Shown piece by piece: positions 1 to 10,423 of a stretch of 64,000 nucleotides of DNA (its first letter is position 1; each line of letters starts with the position of its first letter). Source of the DNA: Kondoa malvinella (taxonomy: Eukaryota > Basidiomycota > Agaricostilbomycetes > Agaricostilbales > Kondoaceae); assembly GCA_039545315.1 (NCBI GenBank), contig BCIM01000001.1, positions 668,805 through 732,804 of the forward strand, read 5' to 3'. The notes under the pieces are model-generated. The model had not been told where the DNA came from and made no database searches. It saw only the letters and a program-made list of their open reading frames with translations. The translations under genes and the position numbers were made by a program.

Positions 1-376
1 TCTCGGTGGAGCGGTATCTCGAGCGAATGTAAGCCTTTTCTCATTGGCTGGGCCCTTGGACTGATCAGTGAATACAGGTAAAGATCTGATCAAGACACTG
101 CTTGCGATGGATCCCGAGAACCGTCCATCAGCGAGAGAAGCTCTCTTACATCCCGTGAGCTGCTTCCATATAACTATCGCTCTAGCTCATCGCATCCAGT
201 GGTTTGTATCACCTACCTCACCTTCACCCAACGAGCAATCGCAAGCTTCTCTGGCGCCGCCGGAAGAGGAAGGTGCATCGCTCAAGAAGGTGCCTACCAT
301 CATGTCGCAAGAGCATCCTATCGTTCGGAGGTTGACTACGCACGGGTCGGAATCGTTCAAGAAGGATCACAAGTAA
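1..376 (+). CDS. Ser/Thr protein kinase, C-terminal end (partial)
   Basis: Only the last part of the gene is in the window. Exons 1-28, 78-154 and 200-376 join through introns of 49 and 45 nt. The joined reading gives WSGISSECKDLIKTLLAMDP, then ENRPSAREALLHPWF, the end of a eukaryotic protein kinase fold (subdomains X-XI, with the invariant Arg of the NRPS segment). About 55 polar residues follow to the TAA at 374-376. The helix pattern before the Arg and the final HPWF resemble CAMK/Chk2-type kinases, but the catalytic loop lies outside the window, so the subfamily is a guess. Confidence 0.8.
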
Positions 377-493
377 CATGCTGTCTTTAATAGTTGTACA
401 TTTGTAGTAATGAGACAACCTTCCATTAGCACATGTCCAAGTCGATCAACACCGGCAATTTATCCATCCCGCTCTTTCTAGTCATCAGCCACA

Positions 494-2000
494 TTAAAAT
501 CGATATCGACTCATTTTCTTGAGCTCCCACAGCTTACCAATGAGCTTTTGCAACTTCCACCTGAAATCGCATTCCACATCTATTCCCCTTGCTTTACACA
601 CCCTATACAATGTCGCGAATTGCTTCGAGTACATCTTCAATTCATCATCAACACTCTCGTTCCACCTGCCTGTTTCAAAGATTTTGTTGGTCTTGTCGTA
701 GATCTTTTGCGGGTGTGGATTGTAGGTGAATGTTTTCAAATGAGGAGGAGCTGACTCGGTACCTTGCGGCAGGGAATCAAGTGACATCAGAGAAAAGGAG
801 ATATCTTCGATTCTGCTTCTTTGGAGCTTGAGATGTCGTAAATTAGATGGTAGCGCTTCCCAGAGAGATACCGAAATGACATGACACGGAAGAGAAAAGG
901 TTTCGAGGTTGATTGTGGCCCCCAACAGAATTTGCAAATGCTCCGCGCGGATCTGCCCCTGGCCATCACCTAGGAAGAACTTTTCATGAGCTGGCCTTGC
1001 ATACCGCTATAGCTTTGCTTACTGTCGAGTTTTAGATCCAAGCGGGTCAATAAAGGCAGTAATCCCGCAAGAGCGAGACCGCTCAAAGCCTCAACCTCTG
1101 TCACCGGTATTGTCAAAGCCAGTGTCCGTAGAGTCCTCCACTTTAGCCCGATCATGGTCAATTCCATATCACCGAATTGGCCAGGCCAAACTCTCTTGGT
1201 CAAAGCATAAAATTTCAGAGATGGCAAGCTGTTTCCGGCTTGGAAATGAGTCTTGTTCCCAGTGTCGCCTATCAATGGCGAAGGCTGTTTGGACGCAAGC
1301 TCGCTCAATCTGTGCGCAAGGCATCCGGTACACTTTGTAGTAACGCAGGACATTTCTTGGACATTCAGCTCTTCGAGGTCGAAACAGTTATAGTATTGTT
1401 TGCTAGAAGGGGTAATGCACTCGCTGGAACAGAGACGAAATACAGGCGCAAGCTCTTCAAGCTACGAATGAATCCAGCTGATTGTAAAGCAGTCTGTGTT
1501 GGATGCCAGGATACTCCGCCCATTGTGAGGCTCTTCAAATTGGTCACGAGCTTGAAGAGATCCACCAAGGCCGAAGTAGGCAATACACGGACTTTCGGCG
1601 AGCCAAAGGTCGTCCATCGCAAAGCCACCATCGTCAGAGAAGCCCTCGATATATCGTATCGAAGGGAATTCGACATCGTGTGTCGCTATGGGCGGACAGA
1701 AGGTCAATTTCTTGCACAAAAAAGCCAGATCCGGCCGTAGTCGTAGCGTTTCGCGCAGTGAGAGTAACCGGTCGACCGATTCGAGAGAGAAGGATGCATA
1801 AAGCAGTATCCGACTGTATAGAGAAATGAGCAAGAGACTGTTCTTCAGAGAGAACAAGCATACCCGACGCCTATAGTTGCACGACTTTGAAAGAGACTTT
1901 TGAGTATCCAACTTCGATTGCCAGATCTTATTCCTTGCTTTTCAAAGGCATACGCATCTTCCCAGATTGGCACTAGCAGCTCTAGAGGCAAGCGATCCAT
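494..2000 (-). CDS. F-box / leucine-rich repeat protein
   Basis: The start ATG at 2000-1998 begins MDRLPLELLVPIWEDA, an F-box-like N-terminus, so the protein is probably an SCF ubiquitin-ligase substrate adaptor. Downstream are LRR-like stretches (LVDLFKLVTNLKSLTMGGV, KWRTLRTLALTIPVTEVEAL, INLETFSLPCHVISV). Several reading frames must be joined. Supported introns on the minus strand are at about 1835-1885 (GTATGC..ACAG), one near 1395-1435 (GTATTT..CTAG, 41 nt) and 970-1022 (GTAAGC..CTAG). The switch between frames near 1560-1650 has no clean intron, so exon limits there are uncertain and a frameshift is possible. Fungal F-box families vary widely, so no specific orthologue is named. Confidence 0.65.
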
Positions 2001-2317
2001 CCCATATACTGGAACATGAGGTATGAGCACGCGGATTGGCCGAGAAGAGCAATAGCTCACTTATAGGCAAATGCTTGGCTGGCGCCTTGTTGACCTTCCA
2101 GCCGGCGTGCATGATTGACCACTAGCGGAAGAGGACACAGATAATGAGGCGCAGGACAGGTTGAGCCACTTGACAGCTGCGAAGGCAAGCAGCAGCCGCC
2201 CGTAGCAGAGCGTGGTATAAAAGTCTCTGCAAGGTATCAAGGGCCCCCCAGCAGGTATCAAGCTGTCGACGTTCGACGTTTCGGTGTAAGCCTGTTTCCC
2301 GCAAACAGCGACTCGAG
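2001..2317. other. Divergent intergenic region, F-box gene / NXT1
   Basis: This 317-bp stretch lies between the two start codons and must hold both promoters. I see no convincing additional ORF, repeat or RNA gene in it. Confidence 0.5.
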
Positions 2318-2965
2318 ATGCAAGCTGCCATGTAAGTGACCATCCAACAGCAGGGCCCCTCATAGCTGATCTCAGCCAACAGAGAGCGAACCAACGTCAA
2401 TTCGCGCGCTTTCATCAAAATATACTATGATGCGTTAGACTCTGCTGAAAACAGGATGCAAGTGATTCCAAGTGCGTCGCCAGAGCACCTTCGGCATCTA
2501 GCTGATGGACTCTTTGGAAATGCACAGGTCTCTACGCCCAAGACGCGAGAATAAGCTGGAATGGCAACCCTTTCTTGGGCTCTGATGTGTCGCCTTTCCT
2601 TTCCAAACTACCTCGCTCTCGTACAGAGATCCAAACAATGGACGCACATCCTATACCAGGTACTTTCTCCCCTTTTGACCTGGCCGCTTAGCTGATGCAG
2701 AGCAGGCACATCAATAAACGACTCGCTCCCTTCTATGCTGCTCACCGTCACTGGTCATCAATTGCATTCGAACGACGATACAAAACCTGTCCCTCGCTTC
2801 CCTCCTGCACCAGATAGAAAGACCAAAAATCGAAACATCAACATGAGCCAGACCGACTATCAAGCGCTACCGAGAGTGTTCAACCAAGTCTTTGTGCTTA
2901 GTCCTACGCCTGGGGATGCGAACCAGATGCAGGTTGTTAGTGATTCGTTTAGGTTTGTCGGTTGA
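2318..2965 (+). CDS. NXT1: NTF2-related mRNA export factor NXT1 (p15)
   Basis: Four exons (2318-2331, 2383-2471, 2528-2659, 2706-2965) give 164 aa. Introns are 51, 56 and 46 nt. The product is a single NTF2-like domain with the family landmarks: FIKIYYDALDSAENR in the first helix, ISWNGNPFLG, then FNQVFVLSPTP and the terminal VVSDSFRFVG. In other eukaryotes NXT1/p15 heterodimerises with the NTF2-like domain of the bulk mRNA export receptor (NXF1/Mex67) at the nuclear pore. The length is close to animal NXT1 (about 140 aa) plus a loop rich in Asp/Lys/Arg near residues 115-125. Many fungi use the divergent Mtr2 instead, so a clear NXT1-type protein fits a basidiomycete. Confidence 0.88.
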
Positions 2966-3747
2966 GGGGAATTTAGGGTGAGTTTGTCAAATGCTCTTTT
3001 CGAGAGATCGAGTCTTATGTTTTGCTATTTAAATAGGTCACATCACGTGTATATATACCCTGCATTGTTATATCGCACGCTTTTGGTATCTTTTTCGACC
3101 TTCTCATCCTTCGTTCCTCGTTTCCGTGTATACGTTCCGAAGCAGCTTATCCTGACCAAAGCATCTGAGCATCCCACCCGGCGGCAAAATCGTCTGCTTC
3201 AGGACCACTGTGCCGATCCCCTTTCTTTCCCCGCTGGCAACCGTCCTTGCGGCCTTTCAAACTGCCCTTTTCGAACCTTCACCAACGAGACACCTGACCA
3301 CCTCGCGTCTCTCAACCCTCTCAGCTCCTGCATCTTCTGTGCATCACAGTCATCCTCATCCTCCTCCCACTCACTTCAAGCAATCATAGTGCCGAGCTTG
3401 GGTATTCCCAGATCAAACATCGTGCCGTTACAATCCGTAGGTACAGGGAGAAGCAATGCACATTCCGGCTGTTCATTGAGCGCAGCTGTGATTGAGAGAG
3501 CTTGAACGTAGGGTCGGGTGGAGATTATTGATGCCAGGAAAAGGTAGAATAGGAAGCTGAGCATTTTTTTGTACTTGTCTCAAGGGGCTCGAAAAGCTTT
3601 TGGTCAGGGCACAGGTGTAGAGGCGAAGGAGAAGATGTTGAATCAAGAGAGAAAGGCAGATTTGAGGTATAAGAAGGAGAGGCGCTGAAGTAACGAGGCA
3701 ATGTTGACATTGAGAACGCATTGCCATTGCGGTTTTGCAACAATGCC
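2966..3747. other. Convergent intergenic region, NXT1 / eIF2B-beta
   Basis: This 780-bp stretch lies between two stop codons. A plus-strand open frame of about 175 codons crosses it, but its composition is Ser/Leu-rich without domain logic and looks non-coding. A short minus-strand frame with a signal-peptide-like N-terminus is listed separately. Confidence 0.4.
3376..3564 (-). CDS. Possible small secreted protein (62 aa)
   Basis: The frame opens with MLSFLFYLFLASIISTRPYV, which resembles a signal peptide, followed by about 40 residues with two cysteines. A good splice donor (GTGAGT) overlaps the region just after the stop codon, which could mean a 3' UTR intron or that the frame is not real. 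There is no recognisable domain. It could equally be chance in the long 3' intergenic region. Confidence 0.25.
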   Translation of the reverse strand: MLSFLFYLFLASIISTRPYVQALSITAALNEQPECALLLPVPTDCNGTMFDLGIPKLGTMIA

Positions 3748-5434
3748 TCATGCGCCGTACAAGTCAATCAACAGCCTATACGCCATACTCGCCGGGTACC
3801 CGCCACTATAGAACAATCAGCCTTGCGCCTCACCTGCAAAAGTAAACGACTCACTTGTTCGTTATAAGCAAACTGATCAAATCACCCGGTACTCTGTCAA
3901 AGTACGGATTCCTCACGTCCCCCACAACATCCCCTACTTCTTCCGGACTACCCTCATCCAACAAACTCACATCATCACCCAAAAACAAAGGACAGACTTT
4001 ATACATGCCAGTACAGACCATCACAGGTACCAAGTGAGCTTTCGCGGCTCGACAAATAGGTAGTGAGCCGGAAATGGAGAGGAGTGAACCATCTGCTAGA
4101 ACGGCGTGCGTGCCTAGGACGACTTTTGTGACGCGCGACATTAGAGCAAAGACAGAAGAGTCGGGGATGAGGATCGTTTCTATGCCTGCTGAGGATAGCG
4201 AGAGCGCCATTGTACGACCGCGGAATCTGTTTGTTTCCAAACGCACTTAGTTTCAGATGCAACAAAGCAGTTGGACAACAAACGATGGAGCTGTTTCCGC
4301 TACGAATACTGTAATTTTGCGTTTGAGCGCTGCGGCTTTGAGGAAAGATTCGACCGTTCTTGAATAGCCAAGTGTAAGAATCAGATCACTGTCAAGATCA
4401 AATCAATATCAGCTTCGAACAAAGCAAAGGTCGATTGGCACTGACGAAGAATTGACATGCTCCATAGCTTGTTGTGCAATGTCCGTATGCACGCTCTCCA
4501 CCTCATCCAACAATTCAGTAATCGCTTCCGTAAACAACCTCTTTAATCTAAACGCTCGTTTACTAAACTCTTCCTCTGCCGAAACTTCGCCTGGCCCGCT
4601 AAGTTTCGTCAAACCTTTCAAATATGCTGAGGAAGAAACTCTAGATATCGCTGGAGAGATAGAAGGAGTCGTGAATGCCGACATGGATGTAGATAGAGGG
4701 TGTTCTTCCTGCGCTGGAGATGTGATGGGTCCTCTATGACCTAACAAATCGAATATCGTAGGCGCATGAGGTTGGTACGAAGAAATTGGCGGAGGTGAGG
4801 AAGTTGAATTACCCCTTGTAGGCGAAGCTGAAGTAGAACCAGATGATAGACTTTGTTGTCTTCTCAGAGCGGAAGAAGCATGGGCGAAAAAGTCTGGCGC
4901 TTCCCCTTGATAACCTATCGGACCCGGTGTTTGAACATTCGAAGGACCTCCAGATGTCGTAGGCTGCAGTATACCCTGCAGAGCAGTATTGTATTCTTCT
5001 TTGAGGAATTTCAATACCCTTCGAACAATGTTGCCAATCACTAGCTCTGCACTCCAAAATCAGCTCAGCATGCATGAGATGAGTCAAATTGTTACCTTTT
5101 GGCCCTGAATCTTCCAATAGTCTCCCTAATGACTCTACGCTGGCTAGCAGAGTCTCGAAATCAGCCCAAGAGGACTCTTCTGTCCAAATATCGACTGCTG
5201 TAATGAGAAGCGAGATGGTTTCCCTTGCTACAGCCCTTGATCCAAGAATTTGCCTGTCCAAGTGTCCATATGGCTATCCAGTGACTGGAAAGCTCTGAGC
5301 AAACGGACCTTCTACGCAATCTGAGGCAGAGTCCTTCTGTCAACCGCTGCAATCTTGGATTTTGTGATGTTCTGGCCTGTATGCATGCATATTCAGCTTC
5401 AACAGCACAGCGGCCTACTTCTCAGACTGACCAT
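3748..5434 (-). CDS. GCD7: Translation initiation factor eIF2B subunit beta
   Basis: The C-terminal Rossmann-like eIF2B domain is clear: [82 protein letters not shown] and, after a 49-nt intron (3806-3854), [18 protein letters not shown]. eIF2B is the cytosolic GDP/GTP exchange factor for eIF2; beta belongs to its regulatory core. Exon 2 (5309-5376) joins exon 3 to give [17 protein letters not shown], and exon 3 joins exon 4 as [14 protein letters not shown], as in the family. The start is inferred to be an exon holding only ATG (5434-5432) before a GTCAGT..ACAG intron. A Ser/Thr/Pro-rich insertion of about 100 residues separates two helices of the N-terminal domain. Confidence 0.93.
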
Positions 5435-5513
5435 CTGTCTCTCTGCCTACTTTCAGCTTGAGTATTGGCTGTTATGTGACAAGAATATTTATTTCGTCAG
5501 GTTGCAGCGAACG

Positions 5514-6629
5514 ATGCTCGTCATTTTGCTGGGCCCAAGAAGCAGCGCCAAATCAACCATAGCAGATATCCTAGTCTCCTCTTCAGACTATAAACGCGTT
5601 CGCATCAATCCAACAGGTCAAAAGGGCGATTACCTCTCTTTCAGCAGCTCGTCTGACTTTCTCGATCACGCTACGTTGCATTGGCGCTCTCATTTCGTCT
5701 GCACCGACTTGGTCACGCGTAAAGATATAGACAGTTTCAGGAAACGACCCTTTGCTTTACTCGTCAGCGTCGAAGCACCTCTAGGTTGGCGATATGCAAG
5801 AGCAAGCGAGAAATCCAGTACATCACTTGAAGAATTCATAGCTGAAGATGATCTCTTGCAATTCGGTTCTTCTATCACTCCTTCATCCTCGACACTTCAA
5901 CTCCCCTCTCGACCTCTTGCTTTGGCGCACCCATTACCATCCCCGCCCATGTCTCGTTCTTCCTCATCCACTACACTGGAACGAACACCTTTAAAAGACC
6001 TCACTCCATTAGCACACTTGATCCTTCGACCTGCACTCTTTCCATCGGTCAACATCCTCCGTCAACACCTCGTCCAACTCAACCTCGCTTCCGAATCCCG
6101 CGTTCGACCAGCATGGGATGATTATTTTATGACGCTCGCTGAACTAGCTTCCCTCCGATCCAATTGCATGAAACGACGAGTTGGGGCCGTGTTGATAAGC
6201 GAGAGGAAAACAGTCATGTCGACCGGATACAACGGTACACCAAGAGGAATGGTTAATTGCGCAGATGGAGGTTGTCCGAGGTGTAATTCTGCTGCTGGGC
6301 TAGTGAGAAGCGGGATGGACATGCATGAATGTTTGTGCTTGCATGCAGAGGAGAATGCGTTGTTGGAAGCTGGTAGGGGTAGAGCGATTGGTGGGACTTT
6401 GTATTGCAACACGTGAGTTCTTTCTTTCTCTGCTTTCCGTCAAGGAATTTGGGTTGAGATATGATGGATCAGATGCCCATGTTTGAGGTGTACAGTCAAG
6501 ATTGTTCAATGCGGGATAGGCCAAGTGGTCTATTCGAAAGCGTATGCGATGGATGCAGCGTCGGCCGCAGTTTTCGAGCAAGCGGGAGTAAGCCTGAGGC
6601 AGATTGATTTCGTAAAGGAGAGACTCTAG
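5514..6629 (+). CDS. DCD1: Deoxycytidylate (dCMP) deaminase
   Basis: Exons 5514-6412 and 6473-6629 (60-nt intron) encode 351 aa. The zinc deaminase half has CMKRRVGAVLISERK, YNGTPRGMVNC, the catalytic HAEENALLEAG (His277, Glu279) and PCLRC (Cys303, Cys306). The enzyme converts dCMP to dUMP for thymidylate synthesis. The N-terminal 130 residues begin MLVILLGPRSSAKSTIADIL, a P-loop-like segment as in the extended fungal DCD1 proteins, with Ala where Walker A has its last Gly. The start ATG at 5514 is chosen because this motif starts there. Its 5' end faces eIF2B-beta across about 80 bp. Confidence 0.92.
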
Positions 6630-6664
6630 AGATGTTCCTAGTCTTGCTTCGGCTGTTGGATGCA

Positions 6665-7028
6665 TCAGCACAATTCTAGTAACGCTAGGGATAGACTAGC
6701 CTGTGCATCTGACTCGGTTATCGTCGCTGGCTCGATGCCATTCTCAACGGATTGACCTTGTTGCTGTTCTAGCCCTTCCAATAGCCCTGTGTGACCGCAT
6801 GAGCTCTCTCCTTGTTACGCAAAATAATGTCCCACCATCCAGCTCAGCCAATAGGGCATCCAAACGTCCTTCCAATCCCTCAGCAGCGTTATTCGCAGAG
6901 TCCAACTTCTCCAACAGGTTTGGCAAACTCGCTACGTCGAAATCACCCTCATTGCCCGCCTTGATCGCTTCCAGTAGCCCAGTCAGGGTATCTATAGATT
7001 CTTTCGTTGAACCGTTTTGCTGCGTCAT
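6665..7028 (-). CDS. Conserved-looking small coiled protein, 104 aa, unknown function
   Basis: Two exons (7028-6836 and 6786-6665) with a 49-nt intron (6787-6835, GTGGGA..ACAG) give 104 aa. Residues 10-75 are heptad-like and leucine-rich (LPNLLEKLDSANNAAEGLEG, then LDALLAELDGLLEGLEQQQ), which suggests a coiled coil of the small adaptor-complex or BLOC-like type. The tail is acidic and ends at TGA 6665-6667. I do not recognise the family. The start lies only 44 bp downstream of the COQ10 stop on the same strand. Confidence 0.65.
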
Positions 7029-7072
7029 GGTGGTGGTCGTGCGACACAATAAATACTCTATGCAACGCCTGT

Positions 7073-7832
7073 CTAAGCCTCTACTCTAGGAGCGTACACT
7101 ACCCTACAACGCTTCTCGAATCCTTGCATTACTTTTTTGCTCACTTGTTCAAAGACTGCACCGGATGCCATGGCGTATAACGGAGAGGCGAACTCGTACG
7201 CTAGTTCCATAGAGACTGTTGTAGATGTCGGCGATTCGGGTAAGAGCTTCCATGTAGTTGATAACGTCTTGAAAAGATCTGGGGCGTGTGAAGTGGCCTG
7301 TGATCACATCAGTATATTGTCGAAAAAGTTTGATCGAAGCAGATCGAAGACTGACAGTAACGAGATCCCATTTCCTACACTTGACCTGACTGACGTAGCT
7401 TTGCTCAAAGGCCGCGAAACCAACGGTCAACTTTGCCTTCAACTCGTGCAGTTCTCCCTTGTCCCCATTGCCCAACCAAGGCTTTGTACCGTCGTTGTTC
7501 GCAGGGGAGAGAACTTCAGAATGAGATAGATAAGGTATAAAGGAAGAATAGGCGTCAATGTCTGCTACGATCCTGTACATTTGTTCTGGCGTATAGCTGA
7601 TCTTGGACAGCCTCTGGTCAGCTTCTGCCGTACAAGAGAGCAAGGAATTGACTCACGGAAGCACTTTCTGCTCTTTGTACACATTCACAGAGCCTCGTTT
7701 GGACAAATGACCCGTCGATCCATCTGATGCTGACGACGTTGTCGCCGAAGCTGAACCAAACAGTGTCCTCTGCTGTATTATTCTATGAGATCTTGGAAGT
7801 GTAGATCGCTTTAATATCGCTGTAGCTGCCAT
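7073..7832 (-). CDS. COQ10: Coenzyme Q-binding protein COQ10 (START-like, mitochondrial)
   Basis: Three exons (7832-7657, 7611-7356, 7297-7073) give 218 aa; introns are 45 and 58 nt. The START/polyketide-cyclase-like domain is recognisable: YTPEQMYRIVADIDAYSSFI, ELKAKLTVGFAAFEQSYVS, LFKTLSTTWKL, VSMELAYEFASPLYAM and FEQVSKKVMQGFEKR. COQ10 binds ubiquinone in the inner mitochondrial membrane and supports its delivery to respiratory complexes and its synthesis. The N-terminus (MAATAILKRSTLPRSHRIIQ) is Arg/Ser-rich without acids, a good mitochondrial presequence. Its start faces the auxilin-like gene across 77 bp. Confidence 0.9.
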
Positions 7833-7909
7833 TTTTATGTGAAATGACGAGAGGAGCAGTTCGCTGTTGTTTGACGAGGTTCGACCGAGTATCCCAAGCG
7901 CGGGGCCGT

Positions 7910-10175
7910 ATGGACGACTTGCTAGATCTCAACTTTACCTCTAGCAATACAACACAACAGCATGGCAACCAACGCAAGGGCAAGAGCGCGTTCGACTATC
8001 TCGCTGCATCAAGCGGAGTCTTTACCTCGTCTACGCCTATCCAAGCGCCTATAAGAGCTACAACACCCGTATCTGCTACGTCTGCAAAGAGCAATGATGC
8101 CTTTGATTCGCTCTTTGGCGAGAGACCTGCTGCGCTGAAACCAGACGCTCTACCAATGTCTGCGCGACTGAATGGGTGAGGGTCACTACCATCTCCATTT
8201 ATAGAGGTGTCGTACTCATAGAGAGGGACAGGGGAAGATCATCACCTATGGCCTTGAACCAGAATCCAGTTCAATTAACTTCGGATGATCCATGGGATTT
8301 CGACTTCTTGTCGAGCACAACAACACCAATACCTTCCGCTTCTACTTCTGCTATTCCATCACCTGCCCTAGCACCGCAACAAGATGACTTTGAACTTGCC
8401 TTTGATCAACCTGTTCGAAATACGAGCACCAACGCGTTTGATGCACCTAGCAAGACCGACGACTTTGAACTAGCTTTTGGTTCTCCTCCTCCTAGACCTT
8501 CACCAAAAGTACATCTAGCAGCAGAAGATGATTATACCTCTTTGGATCCAGAAGCAATCAAAAGACAAGCTGCTGATTTACTCAATACCTACTCTGCGCC
8601 GAAACCAAAGCCTTCGAAAGCTAGATCAAGCTCACCACCGCCGCACGTCCTTGGACGGTTGGTCGAATTGGGTTTCGGGATACCGGAAGCGAGACAAGCC
8701 CTACTCAAGACTTATGCGGATGGGTGGAATGTCGAAGCGGCTGCTGATTCTTTGCTTTCCGGCGATCAAGTAGGGGAAGAGAGGGAAGAAATACTGCCAG
8801 CGAGACCTGAACGAAGAAGAACGCCAGATACTCGACCAGAAACTAGAGAAGGAAAGGAAGATTATCTAGCTCAAGCTTCTGTTCTGGGCAACACTCTGTT
8901 CAAGCAGGCTAACGCATATTGGAAAACGGGCAAGAAAGTCGTCAGTAAAGCTATTGAGGAACAACGATCTACTACACCGAAAGATGGCAGACCGAGATGG
9001 ATGCAAGATACGCCAGTGGATGAACCTCAAACCTCGACTTCTTCATTCAGGGATGAAGATGATGTACCTGTACCAAAACTCCAGACATCTAGACCTGTTT
9101 CTCGTTCTTCAACACCTTCAGCTCCGCCTCAACCGAAACAAGCACCACCAGAGCGCAAAGTTTACCAATCATCCGCTCGTCGAGCAGTACCACAACGCAC
9201 AGCAGACTCACCTAAACCTACACCTTTGCCCAAACCTACTTTCACTCGTCCACCTATCGCGTGTTCTTCAGCGGCGCTGCAGCAATCCACCTCTCATCGA
9301 GAAAAAGGCAATAATCATTTCAAACTCGGTGCTTATGGGGAAGCCGAATCTTGCTATACATCCGCTTTGCAAGTCTTGCCAGAAGGTCATTTGAGCAGAA
9401 TAAGAATTTTGAACAATCGAGCGAACGCGAGGTTAAAGAATGGGAACGAACGCTCAGCTGTGGAAGACGCTAGTGCAGCGATTGATTTGATTTGTTGTGG
9501 AAGGGCAGTAGGTGAAGTCGAGCTTGAGATGAAGGATAGTTTGGGCAAAGCGTTGGGTAGAAGAGCAAAAGGTTTGGAAGCGTGTGAAAAGTGGATTGAG
9601 GCGAGTAGGGATTATGAAGTGCTTTTGGGTGGTGGTGAAGGACTTGTTAGACCTGCTGGTGGAATGAGCGTGATCAGTGCTGGATTGGCGAGGTGTAAAA
9701 AAGCTTTGGCGCCCAAACCTGCTCGACCGGTAAAGAAACCAACGCCAAAAGTCCAAGCTGCACCCAGTGGAGAAGCTGTCAAAGAATTGCGCAAGACTGC
9801 TGTGCTCGCAGAGAAGGATGAAGCGACGAAAGATGCGCTAAAAGATTCAGTCGATGACAAAGTGATGTCGTGGAAAGGCGGGAAAGAGTCAAACATTCGA
9901 GCGCTGGTCGCTAGTCTGGAAACGGTGCTTTGGCCAGAATTAGAGTGGAAGAAAGTTGGCATGCATGAATTGATCAGTGAGGGTCAGCTTAAAGTGCGGT
10001 ATATGCGAGCGATAGGGAAGCTGCATCCTGACAAAGTGAGCTTGCTCTTTCCGCCTCTCTTACTATGCTGACTATAGGAACAGCTGAATGTCCAGAACAC
10101 GACGGTCGAACAGCGGATGATAGCGAATGCGGTATTCTCTGCTCTGAACGACGCTTGGAATGCATCACGGACATA
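7910..10175 (+). CDS. SWA2: Auxilin/SWA2-type J-protein with UBA and TPR domains
   Basis: Three exons (7910 to about 8174; about 8225-10035; 10078-10175), introns of about 50 and 42 nt. The protein begins MDDLLDLNF, a clathrin-box-like motif, and carries two DDFELAF repeats and a DPWDF motif in a disordered N-terminal third. A UBA domain follows (HVLGRLVELGFGIPEARQAL), then TPR-like helices (REKGNNHFKLGAYGEAESCY, RILNNRANARLKNGN), then the C-terminal J domain with its HPD (KLHPDK) just before the last intron and EQRMIANAVFSALNDAW after it. Swa2/auxilin recruits Hsp70 to uncoat clathrin vesicles. The order UBA-TPR-J matches yeast Swa2. Confidence 0.9.
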
Positions 10176-10423
10176 ACACAAGTAACACGGACATTGTATT
10201 GGAATGCATGTTCTTGGGCAACATGTACAAACAAGGCTGACATGCAAAAAGGGCGATAATTCTGCTGCTACAATCCGTAGGCATGACAGACTTGGACAGC
10301 AGTACCGAAACCCAAGACAGTAGGCACGGATACCTCAAGGTAGTAGATCCACGAAAACTATTTTGCAATTGCAGTGTTTACTCTGGGAAAGGTGGTTCCG
10401 CGATAGCAAAGCAAGTCAATCAA

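Noticed and set aside
2978..3505. 175-codon plus-strand open frame between NXT1 and eIF2B-beta
   Set aside because: Biased to Ser, Leu and Arg with no domain or start context, and it lies in the shared 3' region of two convergent genes.
4452..4739. 95-codon plus-strand frame
   Set aside because: Antisense shadow of the eIF2B-beta coding exon.
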